From positions 1 to 6,208 of the forward strand of contig VXXH01000662.1 in the NCBI GenBank assembly GCA_009835515.1: a DNA stretch of 6,208 bases, read 5' to 3'. Below, one piece after another: positions 1 to 6,207 of this stretch. The first letter of the stretch is position 1; every line of letters starts with the position of its first letter. The translations under genes and the position numbers were made by a program. The notes under the pieces are model-generated. The model did not search any database and was not told where the DNA came from. It was given only the letters and a program-made list of their open reading frames with translations. Source of the stretch: Candidatus Poribacteria bacterium (GTDB lineage: Bacteria; Poribacteria; WGA-4E; WGA-3G).

Positions 1-310
1 CATTCTTGAAATTAACAGAAGATCCACCATAGCCGAAACTCCACTGTGAAAGTGAATTAGGTGTTCCTTGAACGGTAACTACTTCGTCCTTAGTCGAATC
101 AACTGTGAAATAACCTTTGTTAGGAGTATCTCGCGCCGGAACTATTCTAACTTTCAACGGATTAAGGGGACTGCTATACCATCCGATAACACGATCATTC
201 TTGAAATTAACAGAAGATCCACCATAGCCGAAACTCCACTGTGAAAGTGAGTTAGGTGTTCCTTGAACGGCAACAACCTCATCCTTGGTCGAACCAACTG
301 TGAAATAACC
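1..310 (-). repeat. In-frame tandem repeat, 195-bp period (65 residues)
   Basis: Bases 1-115 match bases 196-310 at 108 of 115 positions, and the first 55 bases (1-55 against 196-250) are identical. The 195-bp offset is exactly 65 codons, so the repeat stays in frame within the cytochrome-like gene. Of the seven differences, five are silent; the other two change Gly574 to Asp639 and Ala582 to Thr647. Bases 116-195 are the rest of the complete unit, and the next unit is cut at the left edge, so the copy number is unknown. The pattern fits a recent duplication of one domain, or homogenisation between copies. Confidence 0.9.
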
Positions 311-2014
311 ATCATTTAGCTTCTTATTTCTAGGCAGCTCAGGATTTAATTCCGTAATCCTTTCCAATGTACGGTTTGTATGTTTACCAAGGTTCAGTAA
401 AGAAACTGCCGTTCCAAATTGTGATTCCCAAGCATCCCGCTTCACACTTCCATTTTGAACACCTAACACCAACAAATCAGAATCCTGCAGCGTGCTATTC
501 TCACGAATATTTTGTAGGAAATCATCGGTTTCTAATCCGACCTCTGCTGCAGCGTGTGTTGCATCCAGCGGGCCCTCAAACTGCTTGACCAACTGCTGTA
601 TCGGCTCACTTCCACCGAACACGCCGCCAGCAGCTGCAATCGCCTGTCGATAACGCGCAATATCCTCGCGGACGAGACTATCCATTTCCGATTTTTCGGC
701 ATAGAGGCGTAAAGCTTGTGCTTTGTCGTAAGAGGGGTTCAGATTTTGCTCAATCACCGAACGCATCTGATCTTTAAATATCTTCATTCCTTCTGTGTGG
801 CAGCCCATGCAGGAGAGTCCATTGCGAACAATAGGATCCCGCGACCCAGCATCTGACACAATGTTAATCGGTGCCTCGTCAAGCCGTTCACCTGTCGCAG
901 TGGTGAGATAGTACGCCTGTAGTCCATTTGGAAGATTGAAGATTATCTCGCCACCGTCGTGTGTGAAATCAAGCGGATGTGTGAAGATGTTCTGCGACCC
1001 CACATTACCTGCAAAGTCGTAGGATTTCCAATATGCCCCATATCGGGATTTGTGACGTTCCACAATGCGGTTATTAACGGATACACCAGACTCATTAAAA
1101 CCTGCCCGCCAGACGCGAACGCCCGGGGCATTTTTTAAGTTTTCAGCGACGTTTACCTCAAGTTGTGTTTCTAATTGCTTATCCGTTTCTGGTAGACCAA
1201 GGATTTCGTGGTAGAGCGGTGGCAGTGAGGCGGTGGCGATAAACCAATCGGCACGGACAAACGGTAATTCACAATCCGTTTCTTGGCAGAGTGTAGTATA
1301 TGTTGACGAATTTAATTGCACGCCATAGGGATATGCCTGCTCAATTTTATACCACTTGTCGCTTTTGATGTCCCATTCGTAGTGACGCAGGTCAATGTAG
1401 AAAATTGTTTCTTCTTGGTCGATGGGTGTTGGCTTAATAACCTCAGCCCCCCAAGAGAGGCTGTTAACTAATTTCGATAAGGCACTCCGATAGGCGCGGA
1501 GGTTGTCGTCGCTCGCACCGGCGTTGTAGAGATGTGTTAGTGTAAAATAGCGTGCGAAAGAACGGTCAAAGGCAGTGAGCGATGTCACATGGGTATGGAT
1601 AGTTTTGAGCATCGCCTCGGTAGTGATGAAGCGGCGTTCAGGTTTGGGAATTGCCTCCCAATCTGGCGCGCCTGCCTCAATCCAGCGGCGGATTGTGGCG
1701 ATTGCATCAGCATCCAACGGTTCTTGTCCCAAGGGCATTTGTGAACCTGTGTCTGTATCGCCGAGCAGGCGCAGATAGAGTTCGGAAGTATCGGGTTGAC
1801 CCGGAATGACGGAGCGATCTTCGATTAGGTCTTTATGCTTAATTGTAAGCACATCGCTATACGACCCGAATTCACCGTGGCAGTCGAGGCAGTGTTGTTC
1901 AAAGATAGCAAACGCTTGTTGTGAAATAGGTTGTTGTGCGGATGCGATGTGATGACTCCAAAAGAGCATCAACAGGCAAATGATTGTGCAGAAGGCTTTT
2001 AGCTTGCTGTTCAT
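1..2014 (-). CDS. Exported diheme c-type cytochrome-like protein with C-terminal 65-residue repeats (C-terminus beyond window)
   Basis: The reading frame is open from the ATG at 2014 to the left edge: 671 codons, no stop, so the C-terminus is missing. Residues 1-26 are a Sec signal peptide (cleavage predicted after ASA, before QQ). Residues 34-115 resemble the planctomycete-type cytochrome c domain: a CLDCH haem motif at 42-46, a likely distal Met at 93 (SQMPLG) and a closing helix IRRWIEAGAP. A long unrecognised middle follows (about 120-395), then a second haem motif CMGCH at 402-406, preceded by FNLPNGLQAYYL at 359-370. Residues 569-671 hold one complete and one cut copy of a repeat beginning GYFTV.STKDEVV.VQGTP, reminiscent of the small SmpA/BamE-like fold. 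The protein is probably periplasmic or surface-attached and redox-active, but substrate and partner are unknown. The start is supported by GAG 5 nt upstream and by the signal peptide. It lies 194 bp downstream of the SUMF1-domain gene. Confidence 0.88.
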   Translation of the reverse strand, partial: MNSKLKAFCTIICLLMLFWSHHIASAQQPISQQAFAIFEQHCLDCHGEFGSYSDVLTIKHKDLIEDRSVIPGQPDTSELYLRLLGDTDTGSQMPLGQEPLDADAIATIRRWIEAGAPDWEAIPKPERRFITTEAMLKTIHTHVTSLTAFDRSFARYFTLTHLYNAGASDDNLRAYRSALSKLVNSLSWGAEVIKPTPIDQEETIFYIDLRHYEWDIKSDKWYKIEQAYPYGVQLNSSTYTTLCQETDCELPFVRADWFIATASLPPLYHEILGLPETDKQLETQLEVNVAENLKNAPGVRVWRAGFNESGVSVNNRIVERHKSRYGAYWKSYDFAGNVGSQNIFTHPLDFTHDGGEIIFNLPNGLQAYYLTTATGERLDEAPINIVSDAGSRDPIVRNGLSCMGCHTEGMKIFKDQMRSVIEQNLNPSYDKAQALRLYAEKSEMDSLVREDIARYRQAIAAAGGVFGGSEPIQQLVKQFEGPLDATHAAAEVGLETDDFLQNIRENSTLQDSDLLVLGVQNGSVKRDAWESQFGTAVSLLNLGKHTNRTLERITELNPELPRNKKLNDGYFTVGSTKDEVVAVQGTPNSLSQWSFGYGGSSVNFKNDRVIGWYSSPLNPLKVRIVPARDTPNKGYFTVDSTKDEVVTVQGTPNSLSQWSFGYGGSSVNFKN

Positions 2015-2019
2015 ATTTT

Positions 2020-2022
2020 CTC
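2020..2022 (-). promoter_or_regulatory. Ribosome binding site of the cytochrome-like gene
   Basis: On the minus strand GAG, within AAAGAG, lies 5 nt before the ATG at 2014. It is a modest Shine-Dalgarno match. The 13 nt GAGAAAATATGAA around this start are identical to those at the start of the SUMF1-domain gene, which supports both start choices. Confidence 0.55.
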
Positions 2023-2088
2023 TTTCGCGTTATACCATTTTTGAAAGGGTTCAAGTTTCGGTAATGTTGGAACGTGCGATAAATCGAA

Positions 2089-2131
2089 CTACTACGAACC
2101 CACCCGTTTGTAGTAGGGCAATTCATTGCCC
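2089..2131. repeat. Two adjoining palindromes (REP-like)
   Basis: CTACTACGAAC (2089-2099) pairs with GTTTGTAGTAG (2106-2116) at 10 of 11 positions across a 6-base loop. It is followed directly by GGGCAAT-TC-ATTGCCC (2116-2131), a perfect 7-bp stem with a 2-base loop. The two stems share base 2116. Without a T tract on either side they look more like a dispersed repetitive extragenic palindrome than a terminator. A role in RNA processing or mRNA stabilisation between the flanking genes is possible. Confidence 0.6.
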
Positions 2132-2208
2132 GTCAATTACCCAAATATTTCTTAAACTTCATACAGGTTATGCTACAACCTAAGGGTTCACTGGATTTGA
2201 CGAAAGAT

Positions 2209-3549
2209 TTAAGGTGTAACAGGCTTGACACAACGGAATCCGCGAGCCTTGTTCGTGATTTTTGGGGTGAACCTTGTCCGATCAGAGACTCGCACAAACT
2301 TCGCATCACTTACCCAAGCGCCGCCGCGTAACACACGGACGGTTTTAACATCCGTCCAATCGGATAAGATATTATCCATGGTTCCACCGGCAAGTGGATT
2401 ATGACTTGGAGAAATAGCGTAAAAGTCGGGATTGTATTCATCAAGGCACCATTCCCAGACGTTGCCTGCCATATCGTACAAGCCTCTTTTGTCCGGAGGA
2501 TACGTTCCGACGGGTGTCGTATCGCCGACATTTTCACCATAGTTTGCTCTGTCGGCATTGATGGTACGCCAAGCCCCACGCGCGGCGCGCTCCCATTCTG
2601 CTTCTGTCGGCAGGCGTTTCCCGCGCCACTCTGCATAAGCCATTGCTGCGTACCAACTTACATAAACAACGGGGTGGTTGCCTTTGTCGGGGGGGTAATT
2701 ATTTCCATTCCAATGCTTCAGATAATCTCCATCGTGGTATTTTTTTGGGATACGATTTTTCTGCCACTGTGGGTTGGCATCAATAAATTCCTTGTATTGT
2801 GCATTTGTCGTTTCGTATTTGTCCATATAGAACGCATCAAGGTGGACGTTGTGCTGTGGCTTCTCATCAGGTTCCGCATCTTTTTCCCAGCTGCCCATCG
2901 TAAAAAATCTACTTGCCCGAAAGAACACCATATCCGGTGGGATCGGACTTAGCGGATCCGCCACATCTCGAAGTTTACCATCTATCATTCTCAGATGTCC
3001 TGTGATTGCTTTATCGAGGGAATCTGTAAGGTTACCGCGCCAATCCTCTTCTCTAATATAAGTCATAGCGATCGTGTTCGTGGCTGGATCGGCGGCAGTC
3101 AGTCCCCAGATCCCGGATCGATCCCCTAACGCGATTTCCTCAACAGTTCTGAGCGTTTTTTTGTCAACCGCGTGGAGACTCCTAAAGATTCCCGAACCCC
3201 CGCCCCAGTAGTCTAAAGGGACAAAAATGTACCGATGCGTTTCAACTGCATACTTAGTTAGAATCTTATAAGAACTGTACCTGCTGCTATCATTTTCATA
3301 CGGTATGCGGAGTTCTATGTAATCAGCGGTGCGGATTACGTTCTCACCTTGAAAAATTACTTCAGTACTTCCTTCTCCGCTTAACCACCTAACGACAAAC
3401 GTAGTTTTGGTGAGTGCTTCTTCGAGCGGCATTCCTAATTTAACAAAGTCTTCAGCAGATTCTTCTTTAACTTGTAGTTGTTGTGCATAGACAACTTGCT
3501 GACTCAAGGATAGTATCAGTAGACAAGTGATTATGTAAAAGGTTTTCAT
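2209..3549 (-). CDS. Exported SUMF1/FGE-sulfatase-domain protein, catalytic cysteines absent
   Basis: This is a 446-residue exported protein. Residues 1-22 are a signal peptide (cleavage predicted after VYA). Residues 23-205 form an unrecognised, probably beta-rich N-terminal region. Residues 207-441 form a SUMF1 (formylglycine-generating-enzyme-like) domain: FTMGS at 216-220, MDKYETTNAQY at 242-252, KRLPTEAEWERAARG at 311-325, GLYDMAGNVWEWC at 356-368, RVLRGGAW at 405-412 and GFRC at 437-440. In true formylglycine-generating enzymes two cysteines follow the GGS(F/Y) motif; here the matching positions are Ser414 and Val419. It is therefore unlikely to oxidise sulfatase cysteines and may be a binding or structural member of the family. 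The frame is open upstream to 3693, but the ATG at 3549 has a good GGAG site and begins the signal peptide; the longer version would overlap the prepilin peptidase gene. The 52-bp gap to that gene allows co-transcription. Confidence 0.9.
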   Translation of the reverse strand: MKTFYIITCLLILSLSQQVVYAQQLQVKEESAEDFVKLGMPLEEALTKTTFVVRWLSGEGSTEVIFQGENVIRTADYIELRIPYENDSSRYSSYKILTKYAVETHRYIFVPLDYWGGGSGIFRSLHAVDKKTLRTVEEIALGDRSGIWGLTAADPATNTIAMTYIREEDWRGNLTDSLDKAITGHLRMIDGKLRDVADPLSPIPPDMVFFRASRFFTMGSWEKDAEPDEKPQHNVHLDAFYMDKYETTNAQYKEFIDANPQWQKNRIPKKYHDGDYLKHWNGNNYPPDKGNHPVVYVSWYAAMAYAEWRGKRLPTEAEWERAARGAWRTINADRANYGENVGDTTPVGTYPPDKRGLYDMAGNVWEWCLDEYNPDFYAISPSHNPLAGGTMDNILSDWTDVKTVRVLRGGAWVSDAKFVRVSDRTRFTPKITNKARGFRCVKPVTP

Positions 3550-3554
3550 ATTTT

Positions 3555-3558
3555 CTCC
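3555..3558 (-). promoter_or_regulatory. Ribosome binding site fixing the SUMF1-domain gene start
   Basis: GGAG on the minus strand lies 5 nt before the ATG at 3549. This good Shine-Dalgarno site, together with the signal peptide that follows directly, decides for this start rather than the upstream in-frame ATG at 3693, which lies inside the prepilin peptidase gene. Confidence 0.75.
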
Positions 3559-3576
3559 ATTGTATTGGACGGCTAC

Positions 3577-3593
3577 GGCACGCGGCGTGTGCC
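3577..3593. repeat. Short GC-rich palindrome between prepilin peptidase and SUMF1-domain genes
   Basis: GGCACGC and GTGTGCC flank a 3-base centre and pair at 6 of 7 positions. GCTAC lies on both sides in the same orientation (3572-3576 and 3595-3599). There is no T tract, so this resembles a REP-type element more than a terminator. It sits 8 nt after the prepilin peptidase stop codon. Confidence 0.45.
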
Positions 3594-3601
3594 TGCTACT
3601 T

Positions 3602-4390
3602 TTAATTCCATCCAACCGATTGCAAGTACAAACGCCAGAGGGTATCTCCCCATAAAAGGACAAGCACAGCGGCACCTGCGAGGAAGGGACCATAGGGAAT
3701 AGGGCTTTGCCGACTTTTCACGCCAGAGACAATGAGAACAGTTCCGACAATCGCACCGCTGAAGGCAGAAAAGGCTATGACCATCGCGAGTTCGGGCCAG
3801 GCACCGAGGAACAATCCGTTGAGTGCCATCAGTTTGATGTCTCCGCCGCCCATTGCTGTTTTGCGTAAGACTGCGCTCCCAATCACCGCAATCAACCATA
3901 ATACACCTCCACCGGCAACGGCACCAATCAGGCGTATCAGGAGATACCAGACATCAGCGCGTTGATACGCAATTCCACAGACGATCCCGAAACCGAGAAT
4001 TAATCCCGTCACGATGAGGACGTTTGGAATGATATAGTGTTGTGCGTCAATGACGGAGATCGGCAGTAGCACTGAGACGAAAGCGAGCGCGAGCAGAGAT
4101 TCGAGGGTCAACCCGAAACGGTAATATAGAAAGAGATACAATCCCGCCGTTGCCAGTTCAACTAACGGATACAGCATTGAAATTGTCACACTACAATGCC
4201 GACATTTTCCGCGCAAAATCAGATAACTCAAGATCGGAATATTGTCGTAGACACTTATCGGTTCACTACATGCGGGACAAAAGGAGCGGCGTGGCGAATG
4301 AATCGATAGATCTTCGCGTGGAATTCGGTAGATACAGACATTGAGAAAACTACCAATTGCTAAACCAAAGAGAAAAATAAAGACCCACAT
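3602..4390 (-). CDS. pilD: Prepilin peptidase (type IV leader peptidase, A24 family)
   Basis: This 262-residue polytopic inner-membrane aspartic protease cleaves the leader of type IV prepilins and type II secretion pseudopilins; family members with the N-terminal domain also N-methylate the new N-terminus. Visible features in order: GSFLNVCIYRIPR at 13-25, typical of the N-terminal domain; two zinc-type cysteine pairs, C38/C41 and C63/C66; NIPILSYL at 50-57; YPLVELATA at 74-82; the first catalytic Asp115 in SVIDAQHYIIPN; the second, Asp184, in MGGGDIKLMA; and PYGPFLAGA near the end. Both catalytic aspartates and all four cysteines are present, and the length is normal, so the enzyme should be active. 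The likely substrate is the pseudopilin encoded 164 bp upstream. No Shine-Dalgarno sequence is visible before the ATG; the preceding sequence is AACAAAAAAAT, next to the end of a repeat element. The name gspO would apply equally if the system is type II secretion. Confidence 0.95.
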   Translation of the reverse strand: MWVFIFLFGLAIGSFLNVCIYRIPREDLSIHSPRRSFCPACSEPISVYDNIPILSYLILRGKCRHCSVTISMLYPLVELATAGLYLFLYYRFGLTLESLLALAFVSVLLPISVIDAQHYIIPNVLIVTGLILGFGIVCGIAYQRADVWYLLIRLIGAVAGGGVLWLIAVIGSAVLRKTAMGGGDIKLMALNGLFLGAWPELAMVIAFSAFSGAIVGTVLIVSGVKSRQSPIPYGPFLAGAAVLVLLWGDTLWRLYLQSVGWN

Positions 4391-4399
4391 ATTTTTTTG

Positions 4400-4554
4400 T
4401 TAGTTTTCAGTTATCAGTTCGGTTTTCTCTCACTGCGAGGCATGAAAAACCTTTCAGTTATCAGTTAAAGAGATATGCTGTGGTAGTTACCTATGAGGCG
4501 ACTGCCACAAGATATTAACTCTCACTGCGAGGCAAACTGACAACTGATAACTAA
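4400..4554. mobile_element. MITE-like non-coding element with 20-nt terminal inverted repeats
   Basis: The left end (4400-4419, TTAGTTTTCAGTTATCAGTT) matches the reverse complement of the right end (4535-4554) at 18 of 20 positions. Inside are a 16-nt exact direct repeat CTCTCACTGCGAGGCA (4427-4442 and 4519-4534), a second copy of TTTCAGTTATCAGTT (4452-4466) and a central imperfect stem, TGTGGTAG (4479-4486) with CTGCCACA (4502-4509). The element has no coding potential. Its right end touches the pseudopilin stop codon and its left end is 9 nt from the prepilin peptidase start. No target-site duplication is evident, so it may be a structured repeat and not a transposable element. Confidence 0.65.
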
Positions 4555-4989
4555 TTACCACCAATATTTCTCACCGAGCTGCGCGTCGGAGTGATAAACT
4601 CTGCTGATTTCCGCAACACCGCCGACTCGATATTTTTCGGGGGCGCGTGGGTGATTTTTCGCTATCCCTACCTTATAGCTATCTTGAAGAAGTACATAGC
4701 GACCGCCCCAAGGCGTTTCAGGAACAGATCCCAGATAATTCCCGCGCCACCCCGCAACACCCGGATCCGCCACCAGTGCATCCAAACTCGTCGGATAATT
4801 CCCCGTATGCCTGTGGTATTTCTTGATAGCAACGGCAACGGTTTCAACATCTATATCCGCCGTACTCACTTTACGCTGTTCTAACCACGGTGGAAAAGAG
4901 AGTACACCAATCACAGCGATTATGGCGATGAGAATAAGCAGTTGCAGGCGAGTCATTCCGCCGTTTTTGATGATGTTATTCTGTAGCAT
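4555..4989 (-). CDS. Type IV pilin-like / GspG-like pseudopilin
   Basis: This 144-residue protein has a type III signal sequence: a short polar leader with KNGG at 8-11, predicted cleavage after Gly11, then MTRLQ and the hydrophobic helix LLILIAIIAVIGVL. The C-terminal part resembles major pseudopilins of type II secretion: a helix with VETVAVAIKKYHRHTGNYPTS, then LDALVADP, and GSVPETPWGGRY, similar to the P.(D)PWG.Y motif of GspG. Its role would be a subunit of a periplasmic pseudopilus or type IV pilus, processed by the prepilin peptidase encoded next. Oddities: position +5 of the mature protein is Gln (residue 16) where Glu is almost invariant, and +1 is Met where Phe is common. The calcium-binding aspartate cluster typical of GspG is not obvious, and there are no cysteines. 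The start lies 12 nt after the regulator stop codon; the Shine-Dalgarno site is weak (GGG), which suggests translational coupling. Confidence 0.85.
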   Translation of the reverse strand: MLQNNIIKNGGMTRLQLLILIAIIAVIGVLSFPPWLEQRKVSTADIDVETVAVAIKKYHRHTGNYPTSLDALVADPGVAGWRGNYLGSVPETPWGGRYVLLQDSYKVGIAKNHPRAPEKYRVGGVAEISRVYHSDAQLGEKYWW

Positions 4990-5001
4990 TTTTAGCCCAA
5001 A

Positions 5002-6207
5002 CTATCCCTCGGAATCCGGACGGGAAATACCGTACTTATTCATTTTTTTGTACAAGTTGCTTCGCTCAACCTCTAATGCCTCCGCGGTACGCCGGATGTT
5101 CCAGTTAAATTCTTCCAAAGCTGCCAGAATGCACTGTGCCTCGGCAGTATCCATCATCTGACTTAAGGCGGTCCCCGGTTTGTAGAGTGCTACACTTGGC
5201 AGCGACTGTAAGGCACCATGATCCAGCGCATCGTCTACGAGTTGAGATGACGCGGATAATTGTGGTATTAGGGACAGTGCCTCCGCAACGTCGGGTGCCA
5301 TGACGACATCTCTATTCACCATAATAAGGAGGCGTTCGACAATGTTTTTTAGTTCTCGGATGTTCCCGGGCCAGTTGTAACTTTGAAACACAGCGTAAGC
5401 CCCCGGATCAATGGCTTTGGGAGTGGACCCCATATTGAGTTGCAGATGTTCGGCGAAATGTTGGACTAATAACGGAATATCCTCCGCACGTTCCCGAAGC
5501 GGTGGCACCGTAATAGGTACAACATTTAGTCGATAGAAGAGATCCCGTCGGAAGTGTCCGTTGTCAATTTCTTCAGGAAGGTTTTTGTTAGTTGCGGCGA
5601 TAATACGCACATCAACTGTCCGGATCTGGTTGCCGCCGAGGCGTTCAACTTCTCCGGTTTCAATGACGCGGAGTACTTTTGCTTGTGCCTTTAGGCTCAT
5701 ATCCCCAATTTCATCAAGAAAAAGGGTTCCACCGTCAGCGAGTTCAAAACGTCCCTGCCTTCGGGAATCCGCGCCCGTAAACGCGCCGCGCTCATGTCCG
5801 AAGAGTTCGCTCTCAATGAGTTCATCGGGCAAGGCAGCACAGTTGAGCGGAATGAAAGTTTTTGCTGCACGTTCGCTCTTTTGATGAATAGCGTTGGCGA
5901 CAAGCTGCTTGCCGGTGCCGTTTTCGCCAGAGATCAGGACACCGAGTCCGCTTCCAGCGACCCGGTCAATTTGTGAGCGAAGGTGTGAAATGGCGGCACT
6001 CTCACCGACCATCTCATCAATTGCTATAATTTGAGATTTTAGAATCTCGTTTTCTTGTGATAAACGCGATATCTCAAGAAACGGCTGGACACTGGACAGA
6101 ATTTTATCGATACTGATTGGCTTGGTGATGTACCGTTTTGCCCCGATCTCCATTGTTTTGGTGGCGATTTCGATATCTTGCTGCGCTGACATCATCACGA
6201 CATTTAA
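5002..6207 (-). CDS. Sigma-54-dependent response regulator, NtrX/NtrC-like (N-terminus beyond window)
   Basis: About 401 C-terminal residues are visible; the frame is open through the right edge, and the first in-frame start-type codon (GTG at 6198) falls inside the receiver domain, so it is not the real start. In visible numbering: the end of a CheY-like receiver with VVMMSAQ and the conserved KP of YITKP (residues 1-45); a linker helix (45-65); then a complete AAA+ sigma-54 interaction domain with Walker A GENGTGKQ, GAFTGA, Walker B GGTLFLDE, the arginine-finger region RRDLFYRLNVV and WPGNIREL; and finally a Fis-type helix-turn-helix, NIRRTAEALEVERSNLYKKM, close to the C-terminus. The intact GAFTGA loop implies activation of sigma-54 RNA polymerase after phosphorylation by a histidine kinase, probably encoded beyond the window. 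The Fis region ERSNLYKKM is closest to NtrX-type regulators. Its position 12 nt before a pseudopilin gene suggests an operon with pilin functions, as for PilR, but the target is unproven. Confidence 0.95.
   Translation of the reverse strand, partial: LNVVMMSAQQDIEIATKTMEIGAKRYITKPISIDKILSSVQPFLEISRLSQENEILKSQIIAIDEMVGESAAISHLRSQIDRVAGSGLGVLISGENGTGKQLVANAIHQKSERAAKTFIPLNCAALPDELIESELFGHERGAFTGADSRRQGRFELADGGTLFLDEIGDMSLKAQAKVLRVIETGEVERLGGNQIRTVDVRIIAATNKNLPEEIDNGHFRRDLFYRLNVVPITVPPLRERAEDIPLLVQHFAEHLQLNMGSTPKAIDPGAYAVFQSYNWPGNIRELKNIVERLLIMVNRDVVMAPDVAEALSLIPQLSASSQLVDDALDHGALQSLPSVALYKPGTALSQMMDTAEAQCILAALEEFNWNIRRTAEALEVERSNLYKKMNKYGISRPDSEG

Larger units (their letters stand above)
2015..2208. 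other. Intergenic region between SUMF1-domain gene and cytochrome gene
   Basis: This 194-bp gap holds the palindromes described separately at 2089-2131 and a weak 5-bp stem at 2165-2181, just after the upstream stop codon. None of the stems is followed on the minus strand by a convincing T tract, so a rho-independent terminator is not supported. A TATAAC on the minus strand near 2031-2036 lies too close to the start codon, and without a correctly spaced -35 box, to be called a promoter. Confidence 0.6.

Noticed and set aside
367..588. Plus-strand 73-codon frame
   Set aside because: It is antisense to the continuous cytochrome-like gene, has no recognisable features, and is best explained as a shadow frame.
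943..1131. Minus-strand 62-codon frame
   Set aside because: It lies in another frame inside the cytochrome-like gene; the 671-codon frame with two haem motifs accounts for this stretch.
2023..2060. Possible sigma-70 promoter for the cytochrome-like gene (TTGAAC and TATAAC, minus strand)
   Set aside because: The boxes are only 14 nt apart, and transcription would begin inside or after the ribosome binding site.
2401..2952. Plus-strand 183-codon frame
   Set aside because: It is antisense to the SUMF1 domain, whose conserved motifs prove the minus-strand frame; its low-complexity hydrophobic translation is typical of an antisense shadow.
3577..3593. Rho-independent terminator after the prepilin peptidase gene
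   Set aside because: The stem is short with one mismatch, and no T tract follows on the minus strand.
3550..3693. N-terminal extension of the SUMF1-domain gene starting at the ATG at 3693
   Set aside because: It would add 48 residues before a clear signal peptide and overlap the prepilin peptidase gene; the ATG at 3549 has a good GGAG ribosome binding site.
5285..5300. Possible sigma-54 promoter (minus strand TGGCAC...TTGC)
   Set aside because: The spacing between the two halves is one base too long, and the site lies within the coding sequence of the regulator.
5002..6198. Regulator as a complete gene starting with GTG at 6198
   Set aside because: The frame stays open to the window edge with LNV before this codon, and it lies inside the receiver domain (VVMMSAQ), so the gene is truncated by the window and does not start here.
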